Of a stretch of 36,840 bases of DNA, positions 22,791-30,587 are shown in pieces. A model generated the notes under the pieces. That model had not been told where the DNA came from. It did not search any database and saw only the letters and a list, made by a program, of their open reading frames with translations. Position numbers and translations under genes: made by a program. Source of the stretch: an uncultured Acidimicrobiales bacterium. GTDB lineage: Bacteria > Actinomycetota > Acidimicrobiia > Acidimicrobiales > SHLQ01. The stretch covers positions 1 through 36,840 of the forward strand of contig CALKGG010000113.1 in NCBI GenBank assembly GCA_938084885.1, given 5' to 3'. How positions within the stretch are numbered: position 1 is the first letter of the stretch; every line of letters begins with the position of its first letter.

Positions 22791-25418
22791 ATCTCTCTTC
22801 TCGACCACCTTCCACCGTCAGGGTCAGATCCTGACGAGTTGATCGACGCATTCATCGACTTCAGCGCGTCCGTTGGCCTCGAGCTCTACCCCGCCCAAGA
22901 AGAAGCGATCCTCGAACTGCTCGCCGGAAACAACGTGATCCTCGCGACCCCGACCGGGTCGGGCAAGTCGCTCGTCGCCATGGCCGGCCACTTCGCCGCC
23001 ATGGCCCGAGGGCAACGCAGCTACTACACCGCACCGATCAAAGCGCTCGTGTCTGAAAAGTTCTTCGCTCTCAGCCGCGAGCTTGGTTCGGACAACGTTG
23101 GCATGGTCACCGGCGATGCCGCCGTCAACGCAGACGCTCCGATCATTTGTTGCACCCAAGAGATCTTGGCCAACATTGCGCTTCGATCGGGTTCAGCGGC
23201 CGATATTGGCCTCGTTGTCGTCGACGAATTCCACTACTACGCCGACCCCCAGCGAGGGTGGGCCTGGCAGGTGCCGATTCTGCAACTTCCCCAAGCCCAG
23301 CACCTGTTGATGTCAGCAACGCTTGGACCAACCCAAATGTTCGAGACCGAGCTGGCAGAGCGCACTGGCCGCGACACCGCAACCGTGTCGAGCAAGGACC
23401 GTCCGGTCCCCCTCGACTTTGCGTGGCAAACCACGGCAATTCACGAAACGGTCGAGACCCTGCTCGACACCGAACGCGCACCCGTCTACGTCGTGTACTT
23501 CACGCAGAAGTCGGCGCTCGAAGCAGCACAGTCGTTTACGAGCTTGTCGATCTGTACGAAAGAGGAGAAGGCAGCGATTCGAGCCGAGGTCGGCGACTTT
23601 CGTTTCGACTCACCAATCGGCAAGGATCTCAAACGCTTCCTCAGCCACGGCGTCGGCATTCACCACGCTGGATTGTTGCCAAAGTATCGCCTACTTATGG
23701 AGAAGCTGGCCCAAAAGGGACTCCTCAAAGTCATCGTGGGTACCGACACGCTCGGCGTCGGCGTCAACGTGCCAATCCGCTCGGTACTACTCACACAATT
23801 GTGTAAATACGACGGCCAACGCGTGCGCATCTTGACGGTTCGCGAATTCCAACAGATCGCTGGCCGAGCCGGACGCAAGGGCTTTGACGATCAGGGAACC
23901 GTGTGGGTGCAGGCTCCAGCCCATGTGATCGACAACCTGGCCGCCGAGCGCAAGGCCGCCACCGATGCAAAAAAGAAGAAGAAGGTCAAGAAGAAATCGC
24001 AGCCAGAGAAGGGTTATGCCCATTGGACCGAGGAGACCTTCACCAAGCTCGTCCATGGCGATCCCGAACCAATGGTGTCGAGCTTCACCATCTCTCACCA
24101 GATGTTACTCAACCTGCTCGACCGTCCGCCCGGAACCGGTGACCGGACCCAACTCGGCGGTTGCGACGCGGTCCGCGAGATCCTCCGGGACAACCACGAA
24201 AGCCGCAAGGCCCAACGCGGCCATCAGAAGCGGGCCATTGCAATGTATCGGTCGCTACTCGACGCGGAGGTTGTCGAGCACCTCCCGGTGCCTGACGACG
24301 ACGGCCGCACGGTTCGGGTGACTCTCGATCTTCAAGATGATTTTGCGCTCAACCAGCCACTTTCCCTGTTCGCGCTCGAGATCATCGAACGACTCGACCG
24401 CGAAAGCCCCGACCATGCAATGAACGTGCTCTCGGTAATCGAGTCGGTGCTTGAGAACCCCGGTGCAATCCTTGCGGCCCAGTTGAACAAAGCCAAGACC
24501 GATCTCATTGGCGAGATGAAACGCGACGGTGTCGAATACGAAGAGCGCATGGAACGGCTCGAAGACGTCGAATATCCAAAGCCGCTTCGCGACGAGCTCT
24601 ATGAGGCGTTCAACGGGTTCCGTGCCCGCCACCCGTGGGTGGGCCAAGAGAACGTGAAACCAAAGTCGGTCGTACGCGAGCTATACGAACGGGTCATGAC
24701 CTTCGGCGAGTATGTCTCCGAATACGGCATGAAACGAAGCGAAGGCCTCGTTCTGCGATACCTCACCGATTGTTATCGGGCACTCAACCAAACCGTTCCC
24801 GATAGCGAGAAGACCGAAGAGGTCACCGACATTATTGAATGGCTCGGCGAGCTCGTCCGTCAGGTCGACTCGAGCCTGATCGACGAGTGGGAAAAGCTCA
24901 TCAACCCTGATCCGGTCGCCCTGGCACCCGACTCCCGGTTCTCGACAATCGAAGCAGCGCCCCGCGATGTCACCCAGAACGAACGGGCCTTTGCCGTCAT
25001 GGTCCGCAATGAGGCCTTTCGCTGGGTGCAGCTTCTCGACCGTCACAACACCGAAGAGCTCTCCCGCTGCTCAGACCCCGATCACGCCGACGACCAGGAA
25101 CGAGCGCCGAGCCGTCTGCGGCCACGCGAACAGGTCATTGTTATGGCCGATGCATACTTCGATATCTACAACGGTGTCGCAACCGGCCCCGACGCTCGCA
25201 GCCCCGACCTTTTTCAGCTCGGCGAACGGGCGGGTTCTGATGCGGAGTTCGCTGCGCAGGCCGCAGCAGATGAAGGCAACGATGTGGTTGCGGTACGCCA
25301 GGTCGTTATCGACCCCGAGGAGAATCGGGACCACGCACTCACTGGCTGGGTCGACCTCGGCCGATCCCGCCAGCTGGGTCGGGCTGTTCTTGTTTTCGAC
25401 CGACTCGGCCCAATCTGA
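22791..25418 (+). CDS. DEAD/DEAH-box helicase with DUF3516 domain
   Basis: The protein (about 875 residues) is an SF2 helicase of the actinobacterial DUF3516 type. Motifs in order are YPAQEEAI (Q-like), ATPTGSGKSLV (Walker A), YTAPIKALVSEK (Ia), CCTQEIL, VVDEFHYY (II, DEFH), MSATL (III), YVVYFTQKSALEAA (IV), IVGTDTLGVGVNVP (V) and QIAGRAGRKG (VI). A lysine-rich linker precedes the DUF3516 region, with SFTISHQMLLNLLDRP, DFALNQPLSLFALE and LVRQVDSSLIDEWEKL. No ATG, GTG or TTG lies in frame near the expected N-terminus ISLLDHLPPSG. From memory, homologues begin with M-S-L-L-D, so ATC 22791 (or ATC 22785) sits where the start should be. The first in-frame canonical codon is TTG 22839, which would drop 16 residues. 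It directly follows the small gene, so coupling is plausible. Confidence 0.85.
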   Translation: MSLLDHLPPSGSDPDELIDAFIDFSASVGLELYPAQEEAILELLAGNNVILATPTGSGKSLVAMAGHFAAMARGQRSYYTAPIKALVSEKFFALSRELGSDNVGMVTGDAAVNADAPIICCTQEILANIALRSGSAADIGLVVVDEFHYYADPQRGWAWQVPILQLPQAQHLLMSATLGPTQMFETELAERTGRDTATVSSKDRPVPLDFAWQTTAIHETVETLLDTERAPVYVVYFTQKSALEAAQSFTSLSICTKEEKAAIRAEVGDFRFDSPIGKDLKRFLSHGVGIHHAGLLPKYRLLMEKLAQKGLLKVIVGTDTLGVGVNVPIRSVLLTQLCKYDGQRVRILTVREFQQIAGRAGRKGFDDQGTVWVQAPAHVIDNLAAERKAATDAKKKKKVKKKSQPEKGYAHWTEETFTKLVHGDPEPMVSSFTISHQMLLNLLDRPPGTGDRTQLGGCDAVREILRDNHESRKAQRGHQKRAIAMYRSLLDAEVVEHLPVPDDDGRTVRVTLDLQDDFALNQPLSLFALEIIERLDRESPDHAMNVLSVIESVLENPGAILAAQLNKAKTDLIGEMKRDGVEYEERMERLEDVEYPKPLRDELYEAFNGFRARHPWVGQENVKPKSVVRELYERVMTFGEYVSEYGMKRSEGLVLRYLTDCYRALNQTVPDSEKTEEVTDIIEWLGELVRQVDSSLIDEWEKLINPDPVALAPDSRFSTIEAAPRDVTQNERAFAVMVRNEAFRWVQLLDRHNTEELSRCSDPDHADDQERAPSRLRPREQVIVMADAYFDIYNGVATGPDARSPDLFQLGERAGSDAEFAAQAAADEGNDVVAVRQVVIDPEENRDHALTGWVDLGRSRQLGRAVLVFDRLGPI
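22816..22836. promoter_or_regulatory. Hairpin between the two possible helicase starts
   Basis: CGTCAGG (22816-22822) and CCTGACG (22830-22836) form a perfect 7-bp stem with a 7-nt loop, 2 nt before TTG 22839. It could influence start choice, or it may be chance in coding sequence. Confidence 0.25.
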
Positions 25419-25437
25419 GATTCGTCGGCGGGTTCGC

Positions 25438-25443
25438 TAGGGT
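25438..25443 (+). promoter_or_regulatory. Candidate -10 element of a leaderless gene
   Basis: TAGGGT ends 6 nt before GTG 25450. CTGAGA at 25415-25420, 17 nt upstream of it, is a fair -35 and overlaps the helicase stop. Confidence 0.45.
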
Positions 25444-25449
25444 CGGCTC

Positions 25450-26316
25450 GTGGCCGTGCACATCCTCCATAACCCTTCGGCTTCTCGGTCGGCGCAGAAA
25501 GCCACCCGCTCGATCATTGCCGAGCAACGATTCGACGGCGAGCGCGTCATCGACCTCAGCGGGCCAACGCCGCACGCCGCGTCAACCAACCTCGCTCGTG
25601 CCGTCGAGCAGGGCCAGGTCGAAAAGCTCATTATCGCTGGAGGCGACGGGCTTGTTCACCTCGCAATCCAACACCTCGCCCAAACAGACATTGCAGTGAC
25701 GCTCGCCCCCGTCGGCAGTGGCAATGACTTTGCGAATGCAATCAACGACCACGACACTTCCCGCAACGGCGTTCTGTCGGACCTGATTCGGGTACGTCGG
25801 CCAGACGGGCACACGACGTGGGTGGCTTCGGTAGCAATCGCAGGTTTTCCCGCCGAGATCAACGCCCGAGCCAACACAATGGGACGATCGTGGGGGTCGA
25901 ACGTGTACGCGCTCGCCACCGTGCGAGAACTCCCGACCTTTGCCCGCCAACGTTTCGATATCTCCATCGATGGCATCCCGGTATCCACCGATTCGGCGAT
26001 GCTCGCGATTGGCAACACGAAGTTCTTCGGCGGCGGCATGCTTCCCTGCCCCGACGCACGTCCCGACGACGGGAAACTTCACCTGACATCGATCGAGGGA
26101 GTCGACCGACGGCGGCTGCTCCCCCACCTGCTCAAAAGAGCCGGCGGGACCGCCGATCGCAAGGAGGTGCTGCGCGGCGTAGGTCAGCGCTTCGATGTCG
26201 AGACTTCGGGGCACGGATTCTGGGCCGACGGCGAACGGCTCGGCGAGTCACCACTGACCTTCGAGGTTGTGCCTGACGCGCTCCGGATCGAGCATGTCGC
26301 CAACGTTGGCTTGTAA
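25450..26316 (+). CDS. Diacylglycerol/lipid kinase-like protein (YegS/DagK family)
   Basis: The 288-residue protein has the DAGK catalytic fold. VHILHNPSAS at the N-terminus replaces the family's NPxSG, the nucleotide-binding loop IIAGGDGLVHLAIQHL has GGDG at 64-67, and LAPVGSGNDFANAI holds the conserved GTGNDFA-type motif at 89-95. In the C-terminal beta-sandwich the segment GGGMLPCPDARPDDGKLHL is typical of the family. Enzymes of this group phosphorylate diacylglycerol, sphingosine-type bases or other membrane lipids with ATP at the cytoplasmic side. The lipid substrate cannot be predicted. The start is GTG 25450, chosen because TAGGGT lies 6 nt upstream and homologues begin at this point. 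Confidence 0.8.
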   Translation: MAVHILHNPSASRSAQKATRSIIAEQRFDGERVIDLSGPTPHAASTNLARAVEQGQVEKLIIAGGDGLVHLAIQHLAQTDIAVTLAPVGSGNDFANAINDHDTSRNGVLSDLIRVRRPDGHTTWVASVAIAGFPAEINARANTMGRSWGSNVYALATVRELPTFARQRFDISIDGIPVSTDSAMLAIGNTKFFGGGMLPCPDARPDDGKLHLTSIEGVDRRRLLPHLLKRAGGTADRKEVLRGVGQRFDVETSGHGFWADGERLGESPLTFEVVPDALRIEHVANVGL

Positions 26317-26322
26317 GGTCGC

Positions 26323-26342
26323 CTTGGCGCTACCAGCGCAAG
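26323..26342 (+). terminator. Weak hairpin after the lipid kinase gene
   Basis: CTTGGCGCT-ACC-AGCGCAAG forms an 8-bp stem with one bulged G. No U-tract follows, so intrinsic termination is uncertain. Confidence 0.3.
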
Positions 26343-26365
26343 ACTGCCAGTAGGAGAACACCATC

Positions 26366-27022
26366 ATGTCAGGATCACTCATCAACGGACTCGCCTCACA
26401 ATTTAGTGGCGACACCATCAACCAGCTTTCTGGTCTTCTCGGAGCATCTGAGCAAGACACGGGCAAGGCGGTCGCCGCTGCGCTTCCGATGCTGCTCGGT
26501 TCCATTGCCGGCAACGCCGACAAGCCCGAGGGCGTCAATGCGCTCGCCGGAGCAATTTCCAGCGGCCATGACGGTTCGATCCTCGACATGCTTGGACCGT
26601 TGCTGTCGGGTGGCTATGCGACGCGTGCGCTCGGCTCGGACGGTTCTCGCATTCTCGGTCACCTTCTCGGCGACCAACAAAACACGGTCGAATCGAGTGT
26701 TGCCCAGTTCGCAGGTGTCGAGAGCAGCCTTGTCCAAAAGCTTCTTCCGATGATCGCTCCGATCGTCATGGGATACATTGGCAAACAGGTATTGGGCGGC
26801 GGTCTCGATGTTGGCGGCCTCGGGAGCCTCCTCGGCCAAGAGCGTGAGCAAGCCAAAGCCCAAGAGGGCGGACTGGGTGCCATCTTTGACATTCTTAGCG
26901 GTAACGGAAAGCCCGACGCACCTGCGGCACAGTCCGGAGGCGGTTTGATGGACATAGCTGGCGATCTGCTCGGCAGCGGGGCGGGGAAGGCCATACTCGG
27001 TCAAATCCTCGGCGGCCGGTAA
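26366..27022 (+). CDS. DUF937 protein
   Basis: The 218-residue protein belongs to the DUF937 group (YidB-like). It is made of short helices rich in Gly, Leu and Ala, with the recurring patterns LLGSIAGNA, LGPLLSGG, ILGHLLGDQ, LLPMIAPIVMGYIGKQVL and a C-terminal glycine-rich GDLLGSGAGKAILGQILGGR. No signal peptide and no catalytic motif are visible. YidB-like proteins have no settled function. The start at ATG 26366 is supported by AGGAG about 9 nt upstream. YbaK follows after 22 nt, so the two may be co-transcribed. Confidence 0.75.
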   Translation: MSGSLINGLASQFSGDTINQLSGLLGASEQDTGKAVAAALPMLLGSIAGNADKPEGVNALAGAISSGHDGSILDMLGPLLSGGYATRALGSDGSRILGHLLGDQQNTVESSVAQFAGVESSLVQKLLPMIAPIVMGYIGKQVLGGGLDVGGLGSLLGQEREQAKAQEGGLGAIFDILSGNGKPDAPAAQSGGGLMDIAGDLLGSGAGKAILGQILGGR

Positions 27023-27044
27023 CTCAGCATCTACGAGGCCTGAA

Positions 27045-27512
27045 ATGACCCCGGCATGTGTCGCACTCGATCGTGCCGGGGTGCAGTACGTTGCCCATCC
27101 ATACGAACACGACCCGTCGGCCGGGTCCTACGGGTTAGAGGCCGCCGAGGTACTGGGCGTCGATCCGGATGTGGTCTTCAAGACGCTGATGGCCAAGCTC
27201 GACTCCGCCAGGCTGGTCGTGGCAATCGTGCCCGTCTCGGCAATGTTGCATCTCAAGGCGCTCGCCGCGGTCTTTGATGCAAAGAAGGCAACCATGGCCG
27301 ACGTGGTCGAAGCCGAGCGAACCTCAGGGTATGTGGTTGGTGGGATCAGCCCGTTCGGACAGCGGCGCCCGCAACTGACCGCCATCGATGAATCGGCACT
27401 GTCGTGCGAGACGATCTTTGTGAGCGGAGGGCGACGAGGTCTCGATCTTGAGCTCGCTCCGGCCGATCTGGTCACTCTTCTCGGCGCAACCGTCACCGCA
27501 CTCACTCGCTGA
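27045..27512 (+). CDS. ybaK: Cys-tRNA(Pro) deacylase YbaK/EbsC
   Basis: The 155-residue protein is a free-standing trans-editing domain that hydrolyses Cys-tRNA(Pro) made in error by prolyl-tRNA synthetase. It matches YbaK in length and motif order: the N-terminal VQYVAHPYEHDP, LGVDPDVVFKTLMAKLD with the essential lysine at position 46 as in E. coli YbaK, VVAIVPVSAMLHLKALAAVFDAKKATMA, and the family signature GYVVGGISPFGQRRPQLTAIDE. The C-terminal ETIFVSGGRRGLDLELAPADL is also typical. The ATG at 27045 is preceded by GAGG 7 nt upstream. Confidence 0.9.
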   Translation: MTPACVALDRAGVQYVAHPYEHDPSAGSYGLEAAEVLGVDPDVVFKTLMAKLDSARLVVAIVPVSAMLHLKALAAVFDAKKATMADVVEAERTSGYVVGGISPFGQRRPQLTAIDESALSCETIFVSGGRRGLDLELAPADLVTLLGATVTALTR

Positions 27513-27513
27513 A

Positions 27514-27526
27514 CCACGCTCCGTGG
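27514..27526 (+). terminator. Small hairpin after ybaK
   Basis: CCACG-CTC-CGTGG forms a perfect 5-bp stem directly after the ybaK stop. There is no U-run, so it is a weak candidate. Confidence 0.25.
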
Positions 27527-27672
27527 GCGAATGGATGCCGAGCATCCCGTTCTGCGTGGACGGGTGACGACGATAGGTCAAAAATCTTCGACCATCCTCA
27601 AAGTTGGTGTTGCGTTCGATATTCTCATGGGCGGAGTAGGGGCACCCGGCGGTATCCCCAAGGAGACTTACT
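27527..27672 (+). promoter_or_regulatory. Structured leader of the surface protein gene
   Basis: The gap contains several short inverted repeats: GATGC-CGA-GCATC near 27533, CCCGT paired with ACGGG near 27547-27567, and GGGG (27640-27643) paired with CCCC (27657-27660) directly before the AGGAG ribosome site at 27661-27665. The last pair borders the ribosome site and could affect its access. No known riboswitch class or confident promoter was recognised. Confidence 0.3.
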
Positions 27673-29622
27673 ATGTCCATACTCCATAACGCGCGTGCAC
27701 CCGAGAATCGGCTCGCTCGCATGTTCTTCTCAGCTGCAGCGGCGACGCTGTTGCTCAGCACCGTGGCAACGGTCGCTGGACCGCTGGGAGCGCAAAGCGA
27801 ATGTTCCTTCCGGTTCGCCTTCGAGGGAACGCGTTTGCTCAACGATGGGATCAGCAACACTGCTGGACCATTCGACATTGCGCTCGATGCTGGTACATAC
27901 AACATCACCGTGATCTCCTATGACGATCACGATCTCCGTCCCGATATCGGTACCCAGCCCGAAGAATCGTTCCATGTCGTGTTGGACTCGGGCTACCGCT
28001 CTGCAGCGACGAACGACATTCCAGACGATGTGAACACCACCACAACGGTCTTTGAGAACCAGGTCATCGAGGACAGCTCGACGATCACTCTCGAGCACGT
28101 GGGCATTGACTTTGGTATTAACTCAGTAGAGCCACTCGATATCTGCTTCAGTCCTGTGTCTGACGATGCGCCCGCCGACGTATGCGAGACCGCAGACGTT
28201 GATGAGACAACCGCTGATGACGCCGTCATTGAAGAGGTCATGGTTGAAGAAGCCGACGACACTGCCGACACAGAAGCAGCAGATGACGCAGCCACAACCT
28301 GCGACACCGAAGAAACTGTCGTCGAAGCACCGGCATGCGACACCACCGATGCCGACGCCGACGCAGCAGACACCGACACCACAGATGACGCAGCCACAAC
28401 CTGCGACACCGAAGAAACTGTCGTCGAAGCACCGGCATGCGACACCACCGACGCCGACATCACCGACGCAGACGCAGACGCCGAAGCAGCAGACACCGAC
28501 ACCACAGATGACGCAGCCACAACCTGCGACACCGAAGAAACTGTCGTCGAAGCACCGGCATGCGACACCACCGACACCGACATCACCGATGCCGACGCCG
28601 ACGCCGACGCAGCAGCAGACACCGACACCACCGATGACGCAGCCACAACCTGCGACACCGAAGAAACTGTCATCGAAGAAGCCCCTGCTGTCATCGAAGA
28701 AGCGCCTGTTGTCGTCGAAGAAGCGCCTGCTGTCGTCGAAGAAGCGCCAGACACAACGGTGCCACCAGCACCGGAGCCTTCGGTAACTGCACCACCAGCT
28801 GAAGAACCAGCAACCGTCGAAGAAGCGCCTGTTGTCATCGAAGAAGCGCCAGCTGTCGTCGAAGAAACTGTCGTCGAAGAAGCGCCTGTTGCCATCGAAG
28901 AAGCCCCTGTTGCCGTCGAAGAAGCGCCAGACACAACGGTGCCACCAGCACCGGAGCCTTCGGTAACTGCACCACCAGCCGACGCAGCGCCAGCTCCAGC
29001 ACCAGCACCAGCACCAGCACCAGCACCAGCAGCTGAGGCAGCGCCGGTCATCGTCGATACCCCACCTGCGCCAGCACCAGCTCCAGCACCAGCTCCAGCT
29101 CCAGCTCCAGCTCCAGCTCCAGCTCCAGCTGAGGTTGAGGTTGAGGTAGCACCGGCTGAGGCAGCGCCGGTCATCGTCGATACCCCACCAGCGCCAGCAA
29201 CAACCGCAGCACCAGAGGCCGCAATTGTTGAGGTTGAGGTCCAAGTAGCCTCACCGGTCGCTGACACCACGACTGCTCCAACGGAAACAACCGAAGTGAT
29301 CTCGGTCGATGTACTCGGAGCCGTCGAGCTTCCCGCAGAGCCAAAGCAGCAGCTCGTCCCAACGACCGAAGTACTGATTCGTGAAGTTGTCGAAGTCGAC
29401 TCGATCGACACCGAAGTCCTCGGAGTATCCGTTGCTGCTCCGGTTGCCGCTCAGGTCGTCGATGCACCAATCACCACAGCCCAGGTCGATTCGAACGCCG
29501 GATCGAACGGCGAGGTGCTTGCACTGACCGGACCGTCCGAAGCATGGAAGATCCTGCTTATGATGTCGGCCGTGATGATCGCCATGGGCGGCCTCTGCAT
29601 CCGCTGGGGTCGTGTGATCTAA
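27673..29622 (+). CDS. Repeat-rich cell-wall surface protein with LAXTG sorting signal
   Basis: The 649-residue protein has a Sec signal peptide (cleavage likely after LGA at about residue 39), then an approximately 130-residue beta-rich domain (ECSFRFAFEGTR to DICFSPVSD). Next is a very acidic repeat region (about 170-345) with four copies of DDAATTCDTEETV, three of which continue to VEAPACDTT and so carry a C-x11-C pair. EEAP repeats, two copies of PDTTVPPAPEPSVTAPPA and long Ala-Pro runs follow. The C-terminus has LALTG (616-620), a hydrophobic helix and the basic tail RWGRVI, which is the LAXTG signal used by class E sortases in high-GC actinobacteria. The protein should be covalently anchored to peptidoglycan with the Ala-Pro region spanning the wall. 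AGGAG lies 7 nt before the ATG. No sortase gene is in the window. Confidence 0.8.
   Translation: MSILHNARAPENRLARMFFSAAAATLLLSTVATVAGPLGAQSECSFRFAFEGTRLLNDGISNTAGPFDIALDAGTYNITVISYDDHDLRPDIGTQPEESFHVVLDSGYRSAATNDIPDDVNTTTTVFENQVIEDSSTITLEHVGIDFGINSVEPLDICFSPVSDDAPADVCETADVDETTADDAVIEEVMVEEADDTADTEAADDAATTCDTEETVVEAPACDTTDADADAADTDTTDDAATTCDTEETVVEAPACDTTDADITDADADAEAADTDTTDDAATTCDTEETVVEAPACDTTDTDITDADADADAAADTDTTDDAATTCDTEETVIEEAPAVIEEAPVVVEEAPAVVEEAPDTTVPPAPEPSVTAPPAEEPATVEEAPVVIEEAPAVVEETVVEEAPVAIEEAPVAVEEAPDTTVPPAPEPSVTAPPADAAPAPAPAPAPAPAPAAEAAPVIVDTPPAPAPAPAPAPAPAPAPAPAPAEVEVEVAPAEAAPVIVDTPPAPATTAAPEAAIVEVEVQVASPVADTTTAPTETTEVISVDVLGAVELPAEPKQQLVPTTEVLIREVVEVDSIDTEVLGVSVAAPVAAQVVDAPITTAQVDSNAGSNGEVLALTGPSEAWKILLMMSAVMIAMGGLCIRWGRVI
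28282..28680 (+). repeat. Four near-identical DNA repeats encoding Cys-pair units
   Basis: Copies of a block of up to about 68 bp start at 28282, 28384, 28507 and 28633 (periods 102, 123 and 126, all multiples of three). The near-identity at DNA level, including synonymous sites, points to recent in-frame duplication. The fourth copy diverges after about 40 bp, where the EEAP repeats begin. Confidence 0.85.
28741..28979 (+). repeat. Two 59-bp identical repeats, period 180 bp
   Basis: The sequence at 28741-28799 recurs at 28921-28979 without change; each copy encodes the P/T-rich segment PDTTVPPAPEPSVTAPPA. EEAP-encoding units lie between them. Confidence 0.85.
28981..29200 (+). repeat. Ala-Pro coding runs and a 123-bp period repeat
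   Basis: Runs of CCAGCA and CCAGCT hexamers encode (AP)n. A block of about 35 bp beginning GCTGAGGCAGCG occurs at 29032 and 29155 and encodes AEAAPVIVDTPPA. The region is prone to slippage and may vary between strains. Confidence 0.8.
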
Positions 29623-29625
29623 CGA

Positions 29626-30504
29626 TCAGCGCACACCGGGCTCACGCCCGGACATGATGAATTCTTTGACAGCCCGGCCGATTTCGGCCGGGCTGTCTTC
29701 TTGTATGAAGTGCGTTCCCGCCACCGTGACCTCGGTCTGGTTCACCCACGTACGGCAATAGTCGCGGAGCGAGCCCGTCAGGATGCTCCCGGGTTCGGCG
29801 TTGACGAACAGCTTTGGCACAGTGCACGTTTCCAGCCACTCGCCGTAGCTAGCAACGATCTCGGCAACATCGGCGGGGGAACCTTCGATTGGGATCTCCC
29901 GCGGCCACGTCAGCGTCGGGCGGCGAGACTCCCCCGGTTCAAGAAAGGGACGTCGATACTCGGCCATTTCCTCGTCGGTCAGGTCGCGCAAAATCGATGC
30001 AGGCAAGATTGCTTCGACGAACAGGTTCTTGTCCAGAATCATGTTCTCGCCCGCCTCTGAACGCATCGACGCAAAGATGCCCCTGGCAGATTCGGGCCAA
30101 TCATCCCAAGAGTCGATCGGCGCCACGATGGCTTCCATGTAGGCAATCCCCGCAACTGCATCGGGGTGGCGGCGAGCCCAGTCGAAACCGAGGGCCGAAC
30201 CCCAATCGTGTATCACGAGCGTGACGTTGCGTTCGACCCCGACGGCTTCGAGAAAGCCGTCGAGATAGTCCCGATGTTCGACGAATCTGTATGAATTTTC
30301 GTCTGCATCGGCAATTCGATCGCTTCGCCCCATGCCGATGAGGTCAGGGGCAATGCAACGTCCGGTTTCGGAAAGCTCGGCCATGACGTTTCGCCACAAG
30401 AACGATGATGTGGGGTTGCCGTGCAAAAAGACAATCGGATCACCCGTACCCATCTCGACGTACGCCATCTGATGGCCGTGCACCTCTACGAACGAATGCT
30501 CCAT
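29626..30504 (-). CDS. Haloalkane dehalogenase (alpha/beta hydrolase)
   Basis: The 292-residue product starts at ATG 30504, with GAGGGG 6 nt upstream; a longer frame to 30546 lacks support. The full catalytic set of HLD-II (DhaA/LinB-like) dehalogenases is visible: the halide-binding Asn30 in FLHGNPTSSFLW, nucleophile Asp100 and halide-binding Trp101 in VIHDWGSALGFDWA, the acid Glu124 in AYMEAIVAP, and His265 in GTHFIQEDSP. DLIGMGRSD and TWPREIPIEG are further family landmarks. Such enzymes hydrolyse carbon-halogen bonds to alcohols and are found in marine bacteria without known pollutant exposure, so the natural substrate is unknown. The last part of the gene contains the hairpin that seems to terminate the opposing surface protein transcript. 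Confidence 0.85.
   Translation of the reverse strand: MEHSFVEVHGHQMAYVEMGTGDPIVFLHGNPTSSFLWRNVMAELSETGRCIAPDLIGMGRSDRIADADENSYRFVEHRDYLDGFLEAVGVERNVTLVIHDWGSALGFDWARRHPDAVAGIAYMEAIVAPIDSWDDWPESARGIFASMRSEAGENMILDKNLFVEAILPASILRDLTDEEMAEYRRPFLEPGESRRPTLTWPREIPIEGSPADVAEIVASYGEWLETCTVPKLFVNAEPGSILTGSLRDYCRTWVNQTEVTVAGTHFIQEDSPAEIGRAVKEFIMSGREPGVR
29668..29697 (+). terminator. Strong intrinsic terminator inside the opposing gene
   Basis: GACAGCCCGGCCGA (29668-29681) and TCGGCCGGGCTGTC (29684-29697) are perfect 14-nt arms around TT, followed by TTCTTGT on the plus strand. It lies 46 bp after the stop of the surface protein gene and within the dehalogenase gene, where it encodes residues around DSPAEIGRAV on the other strand. 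Confidence 0.75.
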
Positions 30505-30526
30505 GTCAGTCCCCTCACTGCGCTGA

Positions 30527-30554
30527 GATATAGGACTAACACGCAACCGAGCAA
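30527..30554 (-). promoter_or_regulatory. Candidate promoter of the haloalkane dehalogenase gene
   Basis: On the minus strand TTGCTC (30549-30554), a 16-nt spacer and TATATC (30527-30532) form a plausible sigma70-type promoter upstream of ATG 30504. Confidence 0.4.
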
Positions 30555-30575
30555 AGCCGCCACACCAAAGTTCGA

Positions 30576-30581
30576 TAGCGT
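30576..30581 (+). promoter_or_regulatory. Candidate -10 element of a leaderless gene
   Basis: TAGCGT ends 6 nt before ATG 30588 and no Shine-Dalgarno sequence is visible. Confidence 0.35.
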
Positions 30582-30587
30582 TCGCTT

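Noticed and set aside
27527..27672. c-di-GMP or c-di-AMP riboswitch
   Set aside because: Short hairpins exist but the conserved cores of these classes are not present.
28282..28680. CRISPR-like array
   Set aside because: The repeats are in frame, encode protein, and their periods are multiples of three with related spacers; there are no cas genes.
27993..29411. 472-residue minus-strand frame rich in Ser, Ala and Gly
   Set aside because: It is the antisense of the low-complexity repeats of the LAXTG protein, with no start signal and a composition explained by the repeats.
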